DNA from: an uncultured Spartobacteria bacterium | GTDB taxonomy: Bacteria > Verrucomicrobiota > Verrucomicrobiia > Chthoniobacterales > Chthoniobacteraceae | Reading direction: 5' to 3' | Length of the DNA: 43,876 nucleotides | Assembly (NCBI GenBank): GCA_903919125.1 | Contig: CAIXGS010000063.1 | Location: 1-43,876 of the forward strand | Shown: piece by piece, positions 1-8,353 of the stretch | Position numbering within the stretch: position 1 is the stretch's first letter | Layout of the letters: the number at the start of each line of letters is the position of its first letter | Notes under the pieces: model-generated | What the model was told of the DNA's origin: nothing | What the model saw: the letters and a program-made list of their open reading frames with translations, nothing else | The model's database searches: none | Translations under genes and position numbers: made by a program

Positions 1-173
1 ATGCGATCAATGCGTTGATGAGCGCAGCGGCGATGAATTTTGGGAAGTTGTTGGGGTGGATTGGCCGTTTTTGGCACTTTTTGCGAGCGTTGGAGGAAGC
101 CCGTTGGGCACGGGCGGGTGCTGGTGGGCGCGATTTTTTCCCGCCGTATGTTTTACCCGGCGCACAGGGGTGA
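1..173 (+). mobile_element. 3' end of an IS5-type transposase gene (truncated by window edge)
   Basis: The frame starting at base 3 is open from the window edge to TGA at 171-173. It encodes about 56 residues that begin AINALMSAAAMNFGKLLGW; the two bases before would complete an Asp codon, giving D-AINAL. The pattern GDAINAL..AAxMNFxKLL followed by a short basic and aromatic tail is the usual C-terminus of IS5-group DDE transposases. The DDE catalytic core lies outside the window, so activity cannot be judged. Just after the stop, around 174-195, the sequence TTTTTCAGGATCGACTA resembles the terminal inverted repeat of such elements. The left end is not visible, so this is an inference. Family assignment is moderately sure; the exact IS is not identified. 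Confidence 0.6.
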
Positions 174-364
174 GTTTTTCAGGATCGACTACTTAAGTGC
201 GCTTACTGTCCATGAGAGCGCCGCCCGAATTATTTGCAAATTACTCATGGCTTAAATTCTAATACTCGAGGGCGGATGCAATGAGCCTTAACGACTCGCC
301 GCTCTGGGTTGTGGGCACCCCCGGAAGTGGCGCAAGAGGTTGGCCTCCCAAGAACAACGATCCT

Positions 365-868
365 ATGAATATTCCATGCTTAGACCACCACGCCTCGAGG
401 CTTCTTCTTCTTTGTGGAGTGAACTTTTTTCTAACCGGTTGCGCGGAAATTCCCGCTACTGCCCCGAGCTCCGCACCACTCAAGATGCAAGTTCGCACCA
501 CCGCTTACACCCACACTGAAGCCGGCGGCTCACGCAACGCTATAGGGACAAGACTACGCTTCGGCAGCGAAACGGACTCTGCAGCCGCGGACTGGAGTTG
601 GATGCCGGTGGGAACACGCTTTCGCCTCGTTTCCACAGGCCGAATCTATGTCATTGAAGATTACGGCTCCGCGCTTGTTGGAAAAAAGACCATCGATTTA
701 TACATGCCCAATGAATCCATGATGAGGCATTGGGGTGTACGAACGGAGGACATCGAAATACTCGAATGGGGATCTTGGGCGATCAGCAAGATGCTATTAA
801 GTCGCGGAACGGCAGGTAACACAGTCAAGCGTATGCTCGTGGCACTTGATAATAAAGCCAACCCCTAG
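365..868 (+). CDS. 3D-domain (RlpA/double-psi barrel type) lipoprotein
   Basis: This is a 167-residue exported lipoprotein. The start at 365 places a signal peptide (MNIP..., hydrophobic LLLLCGVNFFLTGC) with lipobox LTGC near residue 25; an in-frame start at 281 would bury it behind 28 extra residues. The mature part holds a 3D domain: a TAYT strand near residue 43, GSRNAIGT, then DWSWMPVGT, VIEDYGSA and TIDLYMP. These supply the three conserved aspartates that name the family. 3D domains are double-psi beta barrels related to the catalytic core of MltA-type lytic transglycosylases, so a role in peptidoglycan turnover is plausible but not proven. It stands alone on the plus strand between an IS remnant and a convergent exporter gene. 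No Shine-Dalgarno sequence is obvious. Confidence 0.75.
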   Translation: MNIPCLDHHASRLLLLCGVNFFLTGCAEIPATAPSSAPLKMQVRTTAYTHTEAGGSRNAIGTRLRFGSETDSAAADWSWMPVGTRFRLVSTGRIYVIEDYGSALVGKKTIDLYMPNESMMRHWGVRTEDIEILEWGSWAISKMLLSRGTAGNTVKRMLVALDNKANP

Positions 869-909
869 CTCACGAGTTAGGCGCCAATCCCGAGGCACCT
901 GTAACGGAG

Positions 910-1812
910 TTATTTAGACTGCATCCAAGCTAAACCCGCTGTGCCCATCACGGCTACCGTGGCACCGATCATCGTCCGTCGAGTCGGCTGGGCACCCTCA
1001 ATTCCCCATGCTAGGGCCATTGTGAGCAAGGGGGCTGTCGCAACAATAGGTAAGACCTGCACGCTGGGGGCAACCATAAGCGCCCATTGAAAGCAGGCCA
1101 CTCCTAGGGTTGGACCGGCAAGCGCATTGAACACAATATAGCCTGCCGAAGCCGCCCAAATCTTCTGCGAATGACGGATTTCTCTGGACTTCCCTAGTGC
1201 AATGAGGCCCCCCCAAAAAAGCAGGGTGGTCAGCACTCCAGCGCTAATGCGCTGATACGCGACAGTCCCTCCGTCGATTGAGGCATGGATAGCCTGGCAT
1301 GCCGCATAGCCGCGCCGGGAAAAAACCGCGCCGAAAGCCTGCCCAAACGCCGAACCAATTCCTAAAAGAACGCCAAAACGGAATCTTGAGGCATCCCCTT
1401 CCCAATGTTTATCCGGTGCCAGAGCGATCCCGACGCCAAGAAGAATGATTCCCCCCAAAAGCAACTCGCCAGCAGAGGGGCGGGTTCCCAAAAGGAGATA
1501 CTCCCCAACGGTTGCGATGGGCGCAGCCAAACACTGAGTCAAGAGGATGGTCAACCGAGGGCCGATGTGGGAGAGCGCGCCGAACATACAGATATCTCCC
1601 AACCCAAAGCCGATGAGCCCGCTCAACAAAAACCATGGCAAACCGACCCCGCTCATGCCCATGCCCCAACCATGCGCCCAGATCCCTAAGAGCAACATCG
1701 CCAGCAGCAGTCTGGTGACATTTGCCTGCATAGGCCCCACTAGGCGGGCAGACTTTGAGGCAAATAAGATCGAAACCGAGAACAGAATCGTCGTTAAAAA
1801 AGCGGGAAACAT
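910..1812 (-). CDS. EamA/DMT-family transporter
   Basis: This is a 300-residue inner-membrane protein with about ten hydrophobic segments arranged as two five-helix repeats. The internal repeat is visible as the G/A-rich segment around GLGDICMFGALSHIGPRL in the first half and the matching GPTLGVACFQWALMVAP stretch in the second half. Both halves end with a helix pair typical of EamA domains, and the length is standard for the family. Members export small metabolites, but the substrate cannot be read from sequence. The ATG at 1812 lies 22 bases after the stop of the glucuronate-isomerase-like gene, so the two are probably cotranscribed, which hints at sugar-acid export or uptake. That link is inference. 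Confidence 0.85.
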   Translation of the reverse strand: MFPAFLTTILFSVSILFASKSARLVGPMQANVTRLLLAMLLLGIWAHGWGMGMSGVGLPWFLLSGLIGFGLGDICMFGALSHIGPRLTILLTQCLAAPIATVGEYLLLGTRPSAGELLLGGIILLGVGIALAPDKHWEGDASRFRFGVLLGIGSAFGQAFGAVFSRRGYAACQAIHASIDGGTVAYQRISAGVLTTLLFWGGLIALGKSREIRHSQKIWAASAGYIVFNALAGPTLGVACFQWALMVAPSVQVLPIVATAPLLTMALAWGIEGAQPTRRTMIGATVAVMGTAGLAWMQSK

Positions 1813-1834
1813 GAGGAGAAGCGCCAGCCGATCC

Positions 1835-3079
1835 TCAATGCTTTATGAAGCTCTCGAAAGCTCCGCCCAACAATGCATGAACGTCGCGTTCCACCTCGGA
1901 GCGCGTCACATGCCACCCCGTGTCGGAAAGGTCTGCGTACTTTTCCTCCAGCACCCCCGCTAAAATAGGCCGAGAATGATGCCACTTATAAGCCAACTGA
2001 TCCAACACACGGCAGTCACTGTGCTGAGGGGTGACACCGATCCCCAACAACTCAATACGCATTCTGGTGATTTCTTCGATTAGCGAGGGATTGTTCAAGA
2101 ACCACCAGCATCCAAAAATATGAAGATTGCGAAACTTCCGCGACGCGACGCACAGTGCATGTTGATTTTCGCGGGCAAGCATCGTGCAAATAAACCTATT
2201 TTCAGGAAACGCTGCACACAACGCCTCAACGGAAGGCACGTCGGTCGGAGCCAAGCTGTCCCCCGCCATGCGCAACTGCGGGTTCACCCCCCTACGCACC
2301 CCGATCATCATCGCAAAAGCCTGCCCGTGATCGCGGCCAAACGGGAGCACCGCCTCTTCTATGAGACGGTTGGTTACAGTGTTGTCGGAAAACCGCCATT
2401 CAGGAGGGAGTGAGACCATGCAGTACTGCGAATCCATCTTCTGGGTCCAATCCGACAGGAAGCGGCGCACCTCCCCAAAAGTTTGCCCAGAGAGATCCGC
2501 CCGCACCTCGTAGCCCCAATGATGCAACTGCCCAGCCGTTTTTTCCCAATCCAAAAGTAGCGGATCTAAGCGAAGTGCCGACACAAAAGCGGGATGCCGC
2601 TGAAAGCCCCGCTCCCAAACCGGTCGCTCCTCGTCATCAAACGGCAGATTGGTCATGCACACTTTACGAACGCGGGAAATTTCCAAGATTCGGTCTGTGT
2701 AGGTTTCAGGAGTCCATTTGAGAAAGTGTTGACGCAATGCAGGCAAATCCCGCTGCCGGACGTCCAACCCTAGCAACTGCAAGGTTGTGAGTACCCCACG
2801 GCAAGATTCAGAAATCGGAGAACGCTCCAAAAACAACTGCCTCCATATCCACTCCGCCTGAGCAGGCTTGTCCAACCTCCAAAAATGCTCTGCAGGCTCA
2901 CGATTGCAGCGAAATGCCTCCGCGATGAGATAATGATAGGTCAGAAGCTCATCGATACCCCATAAAACCAAGCTCCCAAAAGCTGGATCAAAGAGGTGCG
3001 TGTGAATGTCAAATACTGGGGTTTGATCCACAACCTCGTGGACCACTTGTCGAAGGGTAGCATGCCGCTCAGAGCTCAT
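1835..3079 (-). CDS. Glucuronate isomerase-like (UxaC-family) amidohydrolase-fold protein
   Basis: This 414-residue protein opens with VFDIHTHLFDP near residue 22, the HxH metal motif of the amidohydrolase superfamily as it occurs in uronate isomerases. It continues with the family's helical segment (WGIDELLTYHYLIAEAF) and a C-terminal FGCWWFLNNPSLI region that matches the UxaC end pattern (GSAWWFND in canonical enzymes). UxaC interconverts D-glucuronate/D-fructuronate or galacturonate/tagaturonate. Canonical UxaC is about 470 residues, so this is a shorter, divergent member and its substrate is uncertain. It sits upstream of an EamA transporter with a 22-base gap. No other uronate-catabolic genes (uxuA, kdgK) are in the window, which weakens a simple catabolic reading. 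The ATG is preceded immediately by AGGGA, too close for ideal spacing. Confidence 0.8.
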   Translation of the reverse strand: MSSERHATLRQVVHEVVDQTPVFDIHTHLFDPAFGSLVLWGIDELLTYHYLIAEAFRCNREPAEHFWRLDKPAQAEWIWRQLFLERSPISESCRGVLTTLQLLGLDVRQRDLPALRQHFLKWTPETYTDRILEISRVRKVCMTNLPFDDEERPVWERGFQRHPAFVSALRLDPLLLDWEKTAGQLHHWGYEVRADLSGQTFGEVRRFLSDWTQKMDSQYCMVSLPPEWRFSDNTVTNRLIEEAVLPFGRDHGQAFAMMIGVRRGVNPQLRMAGDSLAPTDVPSVEALCAAFPENRFICTMLARENQHALCVASRKFRNLHIFGCWWFLNNPSLIEEITRMRIELLGIGVTPQHSDCRVLDQLAYKWHHSRPILAGVLEEKYADLSDTGWHVTRSEVERDVHALLGGAFESFIKH

Positions 3080-3137
3080 TCCCTATACAAAAGAAAACCT
3101 TTCCTCGAAAACAAAAGCACCATTTTTGGTTTCGCCC

Positions 3138-3159
3138 ACTTTTGCTCAACTTTTGCTCA
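3138..3159. repeat. Perfect 11-bp tandem duplication
   Basis: ACTTTTGCTCA occurs twice head to tail (3138-3148, 3149-3159) in the 184-bp gap between the DUF2851 gene (stop at 3264) and the glucuronate-isomerase-like gene (start 3079). It lies 59-80 bases upstream of that start, where an operator or promoter element could sit. No clear -35/-10 pair was found near it. Confidence 0.5.
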
Positions 3160-3263
3160 ATTTTAGGCTGCACCCGTACTCACTTCCTCCCACTTTGTAC
3201 TCGTGCCGTGGCGAGGTTAGACATCTTAGGCGCGCGATTCTGAAGATCCGAGCCACACATTGC

Positions 3264-4799
3264 TCAAGCGCCATGCCAATGCGCCACCTGCTCTGGAAAA
3301 GGACAACTCTCGCAATTGCTAGCGTCCCGACTGCAAAAGTCTTCGTATAATTGCAGCAACCCCTGCTGGTGAACCGCCGAACCCAAAAGATGCCACGCAT
3401 CTTGGCGGCGCGCCAGAAGACGAGTCGCCGCAATTCGAGAACGCCTGTTGCGTTCGGGGGACCGCATTTTAAGAAGAGCGTCCCAACCTTCCACAAAGGG
3501 AAGAAACACGTTGATCAACAACTCATCTAACCGCTCTTCTCCCAATAAAGCTATGGGCTTGGCCGAACGTTTTCCGGCAAACGTGTAATGGGAGCTCCAG
3601 AATGGATGCTTGATGCGCCCCAACACCACCCGTAATCGCCTCCAATCCTCAGCGAGAACCAACCGCCTCAGCGCACGCCAGTGTTTAATTAGCACAGCAA
3701 GCGCCCCAAGCCGACGCAGCGGGTGGTTGGCTGGCCGCTGCCCAGTCAGACACCATGCCCTCGGGGGAATTTGCAGTGCGTTAAGAGAGGCTCGCTGGGG
3801 CCACCAACGTTCCCACAAAGCCCTGACGTAACTCAGCGCCTCCCCAGAGAGCCCAGCGAGATCCGGCCCAGGAAGCATTCCGGCCACTCCAAAAAGCAGC
3901 GCCTCGGCAGCATCCGGCATCTCAAAAAGCCGCTTCAAGGGAAGCCTTTGCGCCAAAAGCTTAAATGCCAGCTGGTTACCCGGGTAACCCAGCCCACTCG
4001 CCATCGCCTGATAGAGTGCTTCGGATTCGCCGTGCGCCTCACAAGCACGAGCCAAATTTCCAGCCTTCCGATCAAAACGCACACGAGCCGCCGTCTGCAA
4101 TACCTCGGCGATACCGGACAGAGGCAGGCTCTCCAATGTTCGCGAACAGCGACCAGGAGTGGCCACAGGAATATCAGGACCGAAAACGCCGCCCAGAGAA
4201 CCCTTAGAGAAAAGTTGAGCCTGCGGAACAAAACGATGGCCGAGAGTCCGCGAAAAGAAGCGCTCCTCACCGCAATGTGAAAACACATGGAGTACCACCC
4301 CCTCGTACTCAGGGTTCACGGAGTGCCCATGCCGCTCCCAATCGCGAACGTCGGGATCCAGCTCTATAGCGCCACGCATTGGCGAGCCCCCGTCAATACG
4401 GATTGCTGCCTCCACAAAATCCGGCCCAGCGACTCGGTTCCAAATTCCAAACTGAACAATTTGAATGTGTTCGCCTGCTGTACTCTGAAAAACTCTTCCA
4501 AACTCGCCCGCAAACCATCGTGCCTGCAACTCAAGCTCCCCTTTTCCAGCCCTGAACGCGGGATCGTGCACGGGTTGCCAAGCGAGAGACTTTTCAGTCG
4601 CTTTTTCTATCGGGCGTTCAAGCCACGGAGAAGAGCCTCCGGCATTTGCGTCCGAGACCAAGCCGCGAATCAGTGCTGCGGGTGAGTGATTGGTTTGAGG
4701 TGCGTTCACACCTTTGGCTACGGAACAAAAATGCAAAAGGTTTGAGGAAAATGAGCGAAAAGCGTGGTGGCGATTTCGACACCTGAATTCTGAACTCAA
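3264..4799 (-). CDS. DUF2851 family protein
   Basis: This is a 511-residue soluble protein of the DUF2851 family, whose function is unknown. Diagnostic parts are LELQARWFAGEFGR, a WNRVAGPDFVEAAIRIDG core with GAIELDPDVRDWERHGH immediately after, and a Cys-rich C-terminus (CSRDASNCESCPFPE). The GAIEL(D/H)...DW...H arrangement resembles a nuclease-like metal site, which is inference only. The farthest upstream start is TTG at 4799, preceded by AAGG at good spacing. An in-frame GTG at 4709 is a credible alternative, and the first 30 residues (rich in Ser, His and Cys) look little like coding sequence. It is flanked by gaps of 138 bp (upstream) and 184 bp (downstream), so it may be transcribed alone. 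The family is found mainly in Bacteroidota and Verrucomicrobiota. Confidence 0.8.
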   Translation of the reverse strand: MSSEFRCRNRHHAFRSFSSNLLHFCSVAKGVNAPQTNHSPAALIRGLVSDANAGGSSPWLERPIEKATEKSLAWQPVHDPAFRAGKGELELQARWFAGEFGRVFQSTAGEHIQIVQFGIWNRVAGPDFVEAAIRIDGGSPMRGAIELDPDVRDWERHGHSVNPEYEGVVLHVFSHCGEERFFSRTLGHRFVPQAQLFSKGSLGGVFGPDIPVATPGRCSRTLESLPLSGIAEVLQTAARVRFDRKAGNLARACEAHGESEALYQAMASGLGYPGNQLAFKLLAQRLPLKRLFEMPDAAEALLFGVAGMLPGPDLAGLSGEALSYVRALWERWWPQRASLNALQIPPRAWCLTGQRPANHPLRRLGALAVLIKHWRALRRLVLAEDWRRLRVVLGRIKHPFWSSHYTFAGKRSAKPIALLGEERLDELLINVFLPFVEGWDALLKMRSPERNRRSRIAATRLLARRQDAWHLLGSAVHQQGLLQLYEDFCSRDASNCESCPFPEQVAHWHGA

Positions 4800-4873
4800 A
4801 GAGCCTTAAAAAGAGCTCCACAACAAGAAGAGTAGCACGCGCGGAAACGCAATTTTCCCAGAGCTTTCAATCT

Positions 4874-4910
4874 TGCACATAAACCATTGATTCAATGAAT
4901 TTTATGCAAA
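4874..4910. promoter_or_regulatory. 37-bp interrupted palindrome upstream of DUF2851 gene
   Basis: The two 18-base arms match at 14 of 18 positions around a single central T, with ends TTGCA and TGCAA and an inner CATTGA/TCAATG. It lies between the response-regulator stop (4938) and the DUF2851 start (4799). Its AT-rich arms have no following T-tract on the minus strand, so it looks more like an operator for a dimeric regulator than an intrinsic terminator. The regulator is unknown. Confidence 0.35.
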
Positions 4911-4937
4911 CCATCAAGAAGGGTATACCCCCGTCGC

Positions 4938-5690
4938 TCAAACCCGCTCCGGATGCCCCTCCGCATGCCTCCAAGCCACCGCGTAGCGTAGAAGTTCGGC
5001 GCCGGTTTTAAGAGACAACTTCCTGCGCAAATTCGCTCTGTGGCTTTCGACTGTTTTGACTGAAATATTCAGTGTGCTGCCTATCTCGCAGGATGACTGC
5101 CCCCTACCGATCCGAAATAAAACCTCCAACTCTCTGTCGGAAAGAGCTGCAGCTGGATCCTGAAAAGCGAGACGTCCCTCCACTGCGCGGCGAACCAACC
5201 GCTGGGCGACTTGCGGGCTCACAGCAATTTCACCGTCTCGCATTGTGTTGAGCGCGTTCTCAAGATTCGAGGTGGCGGCGTCCTTCATGAGGTAACCTCG
5301 CGCACCCGCACTGAGGGCTCTAAAAGCGTACAAGTTTTCATCGTGCACGCTCAAAACCAGAATCGACACGGCAGGCTGCGTCGCCTTCATGCTTTTTATA
5401 AGCTCCAACCCATCCATCCCCCCTGGAAGCGTTATATCCAAGATCACGGCGTCGGGAGTGTGCAGTCGGAGACACTCCACAGCACTCAAAGCATCGCCGC
5501 ATTCCGCTACAACCTGAAGCTTGGCATTCCGGCTCAAAAGCGCGCGTAACCCGAGGCGAAAGAGCGGATGATCGTCGACGAGTAACAACCTATAGCAAGA
5601 GGCCTTTGTCTTCGAATCAATGGGCTGCGAGGAGAGCAGCGGATGCTGCGTCTCACGATGTGTGCCTGCCAGATTAGTTCCTCCCGTCAT
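4938..5690 (-). CDS. NarL/FixJ-type response regulator (receiver + LuxR HTH)
   Basis: This is a 250-residue DNA-binding response regulator. The receiver begins near residue 34 (LLLVDDHPLFRLGLRALL) with the acidic pair at 39-40, phosphoacceptor Asp85 in AVILDITLPG, and Lys in GYLMKDA. The C-terminal LuxR helix-turn-helix shows LSDRELEVLFRIGRGQSSCEI and SVKTVESHRANLRRKL. The reading frame extends upstream to 5906, but that part overlaps gmhB and is not protein-like. The ATG at 5690 gives a normal-length regulator that starts 49 bases after the gmhB stop. No partner histidine kinase is adjacent. It could be cotranscribed with the heptose genes and report on envelope state, which is inference. 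Confidence 0.85.
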   Translation of the reverse strand: MTGGTNLAGTHRETQHPLLSSQPIDSKTKASCYRLLLVDDHPLFRLGLRALLSRNAKLQVVAECGDALSAVECLRLHTPDAVILDITLPGGMDGLELIKSMKATQPAVSILVLSVHDENLYAFRALSAGARGYLMKDAATSNLENALNTMRDGEIAVSPQVAQRLVRRAVEGRLAFQDPAAALSDRELEVLFRIGRGQSSCEIGSTLNISVKTVESHRANLRRKLSLKTGAELLRYAVAWRHAEGHPERV

Positions 5691-5739
5691 GATCCACTCG
5701 TCGTACGACGCCTCCTCAAGACAAGATCGTATCAGACGG

Positions 5740-6318
5740 CTATTTGTGCGGTAGAAACGCTCGGGAATCCAACACCACGCCCTCCCCGAGCAACCAGCGC
5801 ACTGCCTGAGCAAAATTCTCCGCAATATGACTAGCCCCAGTCGCATCCTGCTGACGGCCATGGCCAGTAAGCACAAGTATTCCAGACACCCCCACTTGGT
5901 TGCCACAGGCGATGTCTATCGCCTTGTCGCCAATCATCCAGGAACGGGATAAGTCCAAATTCCATTCCGCAGCAGCCTCAAGTAGCATTCCCGGCGCGGG
6001 CTTGCGCCTGAGTGAGGGCGCCTCAGGAGAATCCCCGCACATGTAGGTGGCGTCCAGTAATGTGCAGCCAAGCAACTCCAACAAACGCGCATGCACGCGC
6101 TCGTATTGCTCTAGCGATATTAATCCGCGCGCCAATCCACTCTGATTTGTCACCAAAATCGTACGAAAACCGGCTTGCCGTAAGGCCCCCAAGCCCGCGA
6201 CCACCCCCGGCAAAAGGCGCACTTGCGACGGGTCGTTGCAGTAATGAACTTCCTCCATCAGAGTGCCGTCCCTGTCGATGAATACGGCAGGAGTTGGATT
6301 AACGCCTTCAAACTGCAC
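5740..6318 (-). CDS. gmhB: D-glycero-D-manno-heptose 1,7-bisphosphate 7-phosphatase (GmhB-type HAD)
   Basis: This is a HAD-superfamily phosphatase of histidinol-phosphatase/GmhB type that removes the 7-phosphate from heptose bisphosphate in ADP-heptose synthesis for LPS. The motifs are AVFIDRDGTL (nucleophile and acid Asp), ILVTNQSGLARG, and WMIGDKAIDI with a conserved KPAPGMLLEAA before it. A Cys-containing YMCGDSPEAPSLRRKP replaces the usual zinc-loop CPH motif, so a full Cys4 zinc site is not evident. The start is unclear: GTG at 6318 is chosen because it leaves a short lead before the catalytic motif. GTG at 6396 would overlap the kinase gene by 35 bases and TTG at 6330 is also possible. 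It follows rfaE1 directly, supporting the pathway role. Confidence 0.82.
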   Translation of the reverse strand: MQFEGVNPTPAVFIDRDGTLMEEVHYCNDPSQVRLLPGVVAGLGALRQAGFRTILVTNQSGLARGLISLEQYERVHARLLELLGCTLLDATYMCGDSPEAPSLRRKPAPGMLLEAAAEWNLDLSRSWMIGDKAIDIACGNQVGVSGILVLTGHGRQQDATGASHIAENFAQAVRWLLGEGVVLDSRAFLPHK

Positions 6319-6361
6319 CTCGCTCGTCAAAAGATGTGCCACAAAACTTAGAATGTTCGCA

Positions 6362-7357
6362 CTACACTTCGGGGAAACTGGCGAGCAGTTCTGCACGGGT
6401 CACCGTCGCTGTGCCGAGTTTACCCACAACGATGGCCGCAGCGTGGTTGCTAATTTCCGCAGCTTCCACGGGTGATGCTCCGCCTGCAAGAGCCGCGGTG
6501 AAAACCGCGATGGACGTGTCCCCCGCCCCAGAAACGTCAAAGACTTCCTGAGCCCTAGTCGGAATGTGGTACGGCGCAGACTCATGTTGGAACAACATCA
6601 TTCCCTGCTCGCTAAGAGTTATTAAAACGAAAACACACTCGCAATTCTCCAAAAGTTGAGCCCCCACTGTCATCAATGCAGAGTCTTCAAGCGGCGGATC
6701 CACAGGCTCACTCCAAGGAATGCCCGCCGCTTTAAACGCTTCCGAACGATTCGGGGTAATTCCAGTGATCCCTTTCCATTGCACCGGATTGGAGGGTTTT
6801 GGATCCACTAAAACAGGCACACCAGCAGCCTTCGCGGCACCAACCAATGCATCGGCAAAGGTCTGGTCAAACAATCCCTTGTCGTAGTCCTCTAGAATCA
6901 CGGCGCTGAGATTAGGCAGCAGACTGCAAAAGTGCCGAATCGCCCGCTCGCGAGCCTCCTCCCCCAGCGAACGCTTTTTTTCCCGGTCGACGCGCACCAA
7001 TTGCTGGGTCCTTGCGACGATACGAGTCTTGCGAATCGTCTGGTACAACGGGTCATGAAGCACTTCCTGCAATTCAATGCCGCGCTCCAAAAGCAACCCG
7101 CGCAACCGTTGCGCATCCTCTCCCGTGCCCGTGGGCCCCAACATCTGCACATTCTCAATGAATTCGCGCAGGTTCCTAGCCACATTCGCGGCGCCTCCCG
7201 CATGGAAACTTTCCTCTACCACCTCCAAAACAGGCACAGGCGCCTCTGGAGAAATCCGTGAAACTTTACCCCAGATGAACTCATCGAGGATCATTTCACC
7301 CACTACAAGGATCCGGGTATCTGAGGGCAAAAGTTGGTTCACACGGGAGCGATTCAT
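6362..7357 (-). CDS. rfaE1: D-glycero-beta-D-manno-heptose-7-phosphate kinase
   Basis: This is a 331-residue PfkB/ribokinase-fold kinase that phosphorylates heptose 7-phosphate at C1, the step before GmhB. The N-terminus ILVVGEMILDEFIWGKVSRI, the substrate loop SPEAPVPVLEV and GGAANVARNL are characteristic of the HldE kinase domain. The C-terminal VSGAGDTSIAVFTAALAGG carries the anion hole and catalytic Asp. The length matches a stand-alone kinase (RfaE1/HldA); the cytidylyltransferase half found in fused HldE is absent and not encoded nearby. The ATG at 7357 has AAGAGA upstream at usable spacing. It lies 8 bases after the deoxyhypusine-synthase-like gene and before gmhB, a clear operon. Confidence 0.92.
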   Translation of the reverse strand: MNRSRVNQLLPSDTRILVVGEMILDEFIWGKVSRISPEAPVPVLEVVEESFHAGGAANVARNLREFIENVQMLGPTGTGEDAQRLRGLLLERGIELQEVLHDPLYQTIRKTRIVARTQQLVRVDREKKRSLGEEARERAIRHFCSLLPNLSAVILEDYDKGLFDQTFADALVGAAKAAGVPVLVDPKPSNPVQWKGITGITPNRSEAFKAAGIPWSEPVDPPLEDSALMTVGAQLLENCECVFVLITLSEQGMMLFQHESAPYHIPTRAQEVFDVSGAGDTSIAVFTAALAGGASPVEAAEISNHAAAIVVGKLGTATVTRAELLASFPEV

Positions 7358-7365
7358 AACGTCTC

Positions 7366-8298
7366 TTAGAGTGCCTCAGTCACCGCAGCAAGTAGCAGTG
7401 GAAGGTTGATTTCATGATGCCCCACCAAGTAATAGCCCTTCCCACCGAGAGCAGTCGGACGGCGCTGTACGTTTTCTGATGGCCGGTAATGCCGGGTCAT
7501 GTCGAAGGTCGCCGTCGTAAACTTCTCCACCTGATGACCAAGATTACGCGCGACGGTCAAAGCTTTAAGGAAAACTTCGGGCATAATGACCGCGCTGCCC
7601 ACATTTAAAACTACGCCCCCCTCCAACTGCGCACAAACGGCAGCGAAAGTTTGAAAATCTCTGTAACTGGTGGCGCCCAGTGCCGCCCCATCACAAGACG
7701 GATGTTGATGAATAATGTCGGTTCCCACGGCAATATGCACCGTCACTGGAATGTTAAAATCCGCGCCCGTCGCTAAAATAGAGAGATGGCGGTTGGGAAA
7801 GCCCAACGTGGCAAGCCCCAACGCCCGCCCTGCCCCAGTGTCCTCTGAGGCGCCCTGACGAAAAGCCTCGTTCATCAATGCTCCAGTTTCGTGTGCCATT
7901 CCAAAGGAACCATCGTTGAGCCCTCGCTGGACGTCCTCACTGGTTTCACCCTGAAAGCAGAGCTCAAAATCATGAATGGCCCCCGCCCCGTTGAAGGCCA
8001 CCGCCGAGAAAATCCCGCGCTTCATTGCGTCTACGATTAACGGATTAAGCCCGACCTTGATGGGATGAGCGCCCATCATAAGAAGCACAGGTCGCCCCGC
8101 CTGCACCGCCTCCGCGATGGCCAGCGCCACGGCTCGCAAATCCTGTACCGCCAAAAATGAGGGAAGAGCGTTAAAAAATTCCGTAAAGCTTCCACCGCGC
8201 ACATGCGGTCGCGCAAAAGCTTCCACCGCGACTTTATTGGAACGCTCCGCAACTGGAAACGTACGGATTTTGGAGAAGTCCAGGGGCGGAAAATGCAT
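7366..8298 (-). CDS. Deoxyhypusine synthase-like protein
   Basis: This is a 310-residue Rossmann-like protein of the bacterial deoxyhypusine-synthase (DHS) family. It shows MMGAHPIKVGLNPLIVD, AFNGAGAIHDFELCFQG (the NAD-binding stretch of DHS-like proteins), GTDIIHQHP and VLNVGSAVIMPEVFLKAL. Eukaryotic DHS transfers a butylamine group from spermidine to eIF5A. Bacteria lack that substrate, and some DHS-like enzymes make homospermidine, so the reaction here is unknown. The C-terminal part lacks an obvious equivalent of the conserved DHS lysine motif. The start is ATG at 8298; a TTG lies one codon upstream. Its tight link (8 bases) to rfaE1 suggests a role near sugar or envelope metabolism, which is inference. 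Confidence 0.8.
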   Translation of the reverse strand: MHFPPLDFSKIRTFPVAERSNKVAVEAFARPHVRGGSFTEFFNALPSFLAVQDLRAVALAIAEAVQAGRPVLLMMGAHPIKVGLNPLIVDAMKRGIFSAVAFNGAGAIHDFELCFQGETSEDVQRGLNDGSFGMAHETGALMNEAFRQGASEDTGAGRALGLATLGFPNRHLSILATGADFNIPVTVHIAVGTDIIHQHPSCDGAALGATSYRDFQTFAAVCAQLEGGVVLNVGSAVIMPEVFLKALTVARNLGHQVEKFTTATFDMTRHYRPSENVQRRPTALGGKGYYLVGHHEINLPLLLAAVTEAL

Positions 8299-8353
8299 CA
8301 AGATTAGCGATTAAAACTCGGCGAACGCTCGAAAACTTTAGGCCTTAGTTAAC

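Noticed and set aside
5691-5906. Upstream extension of the LuxR-type regulator
   Set aside because: It runs into the gmhB gene and the residues are not receiver-like.
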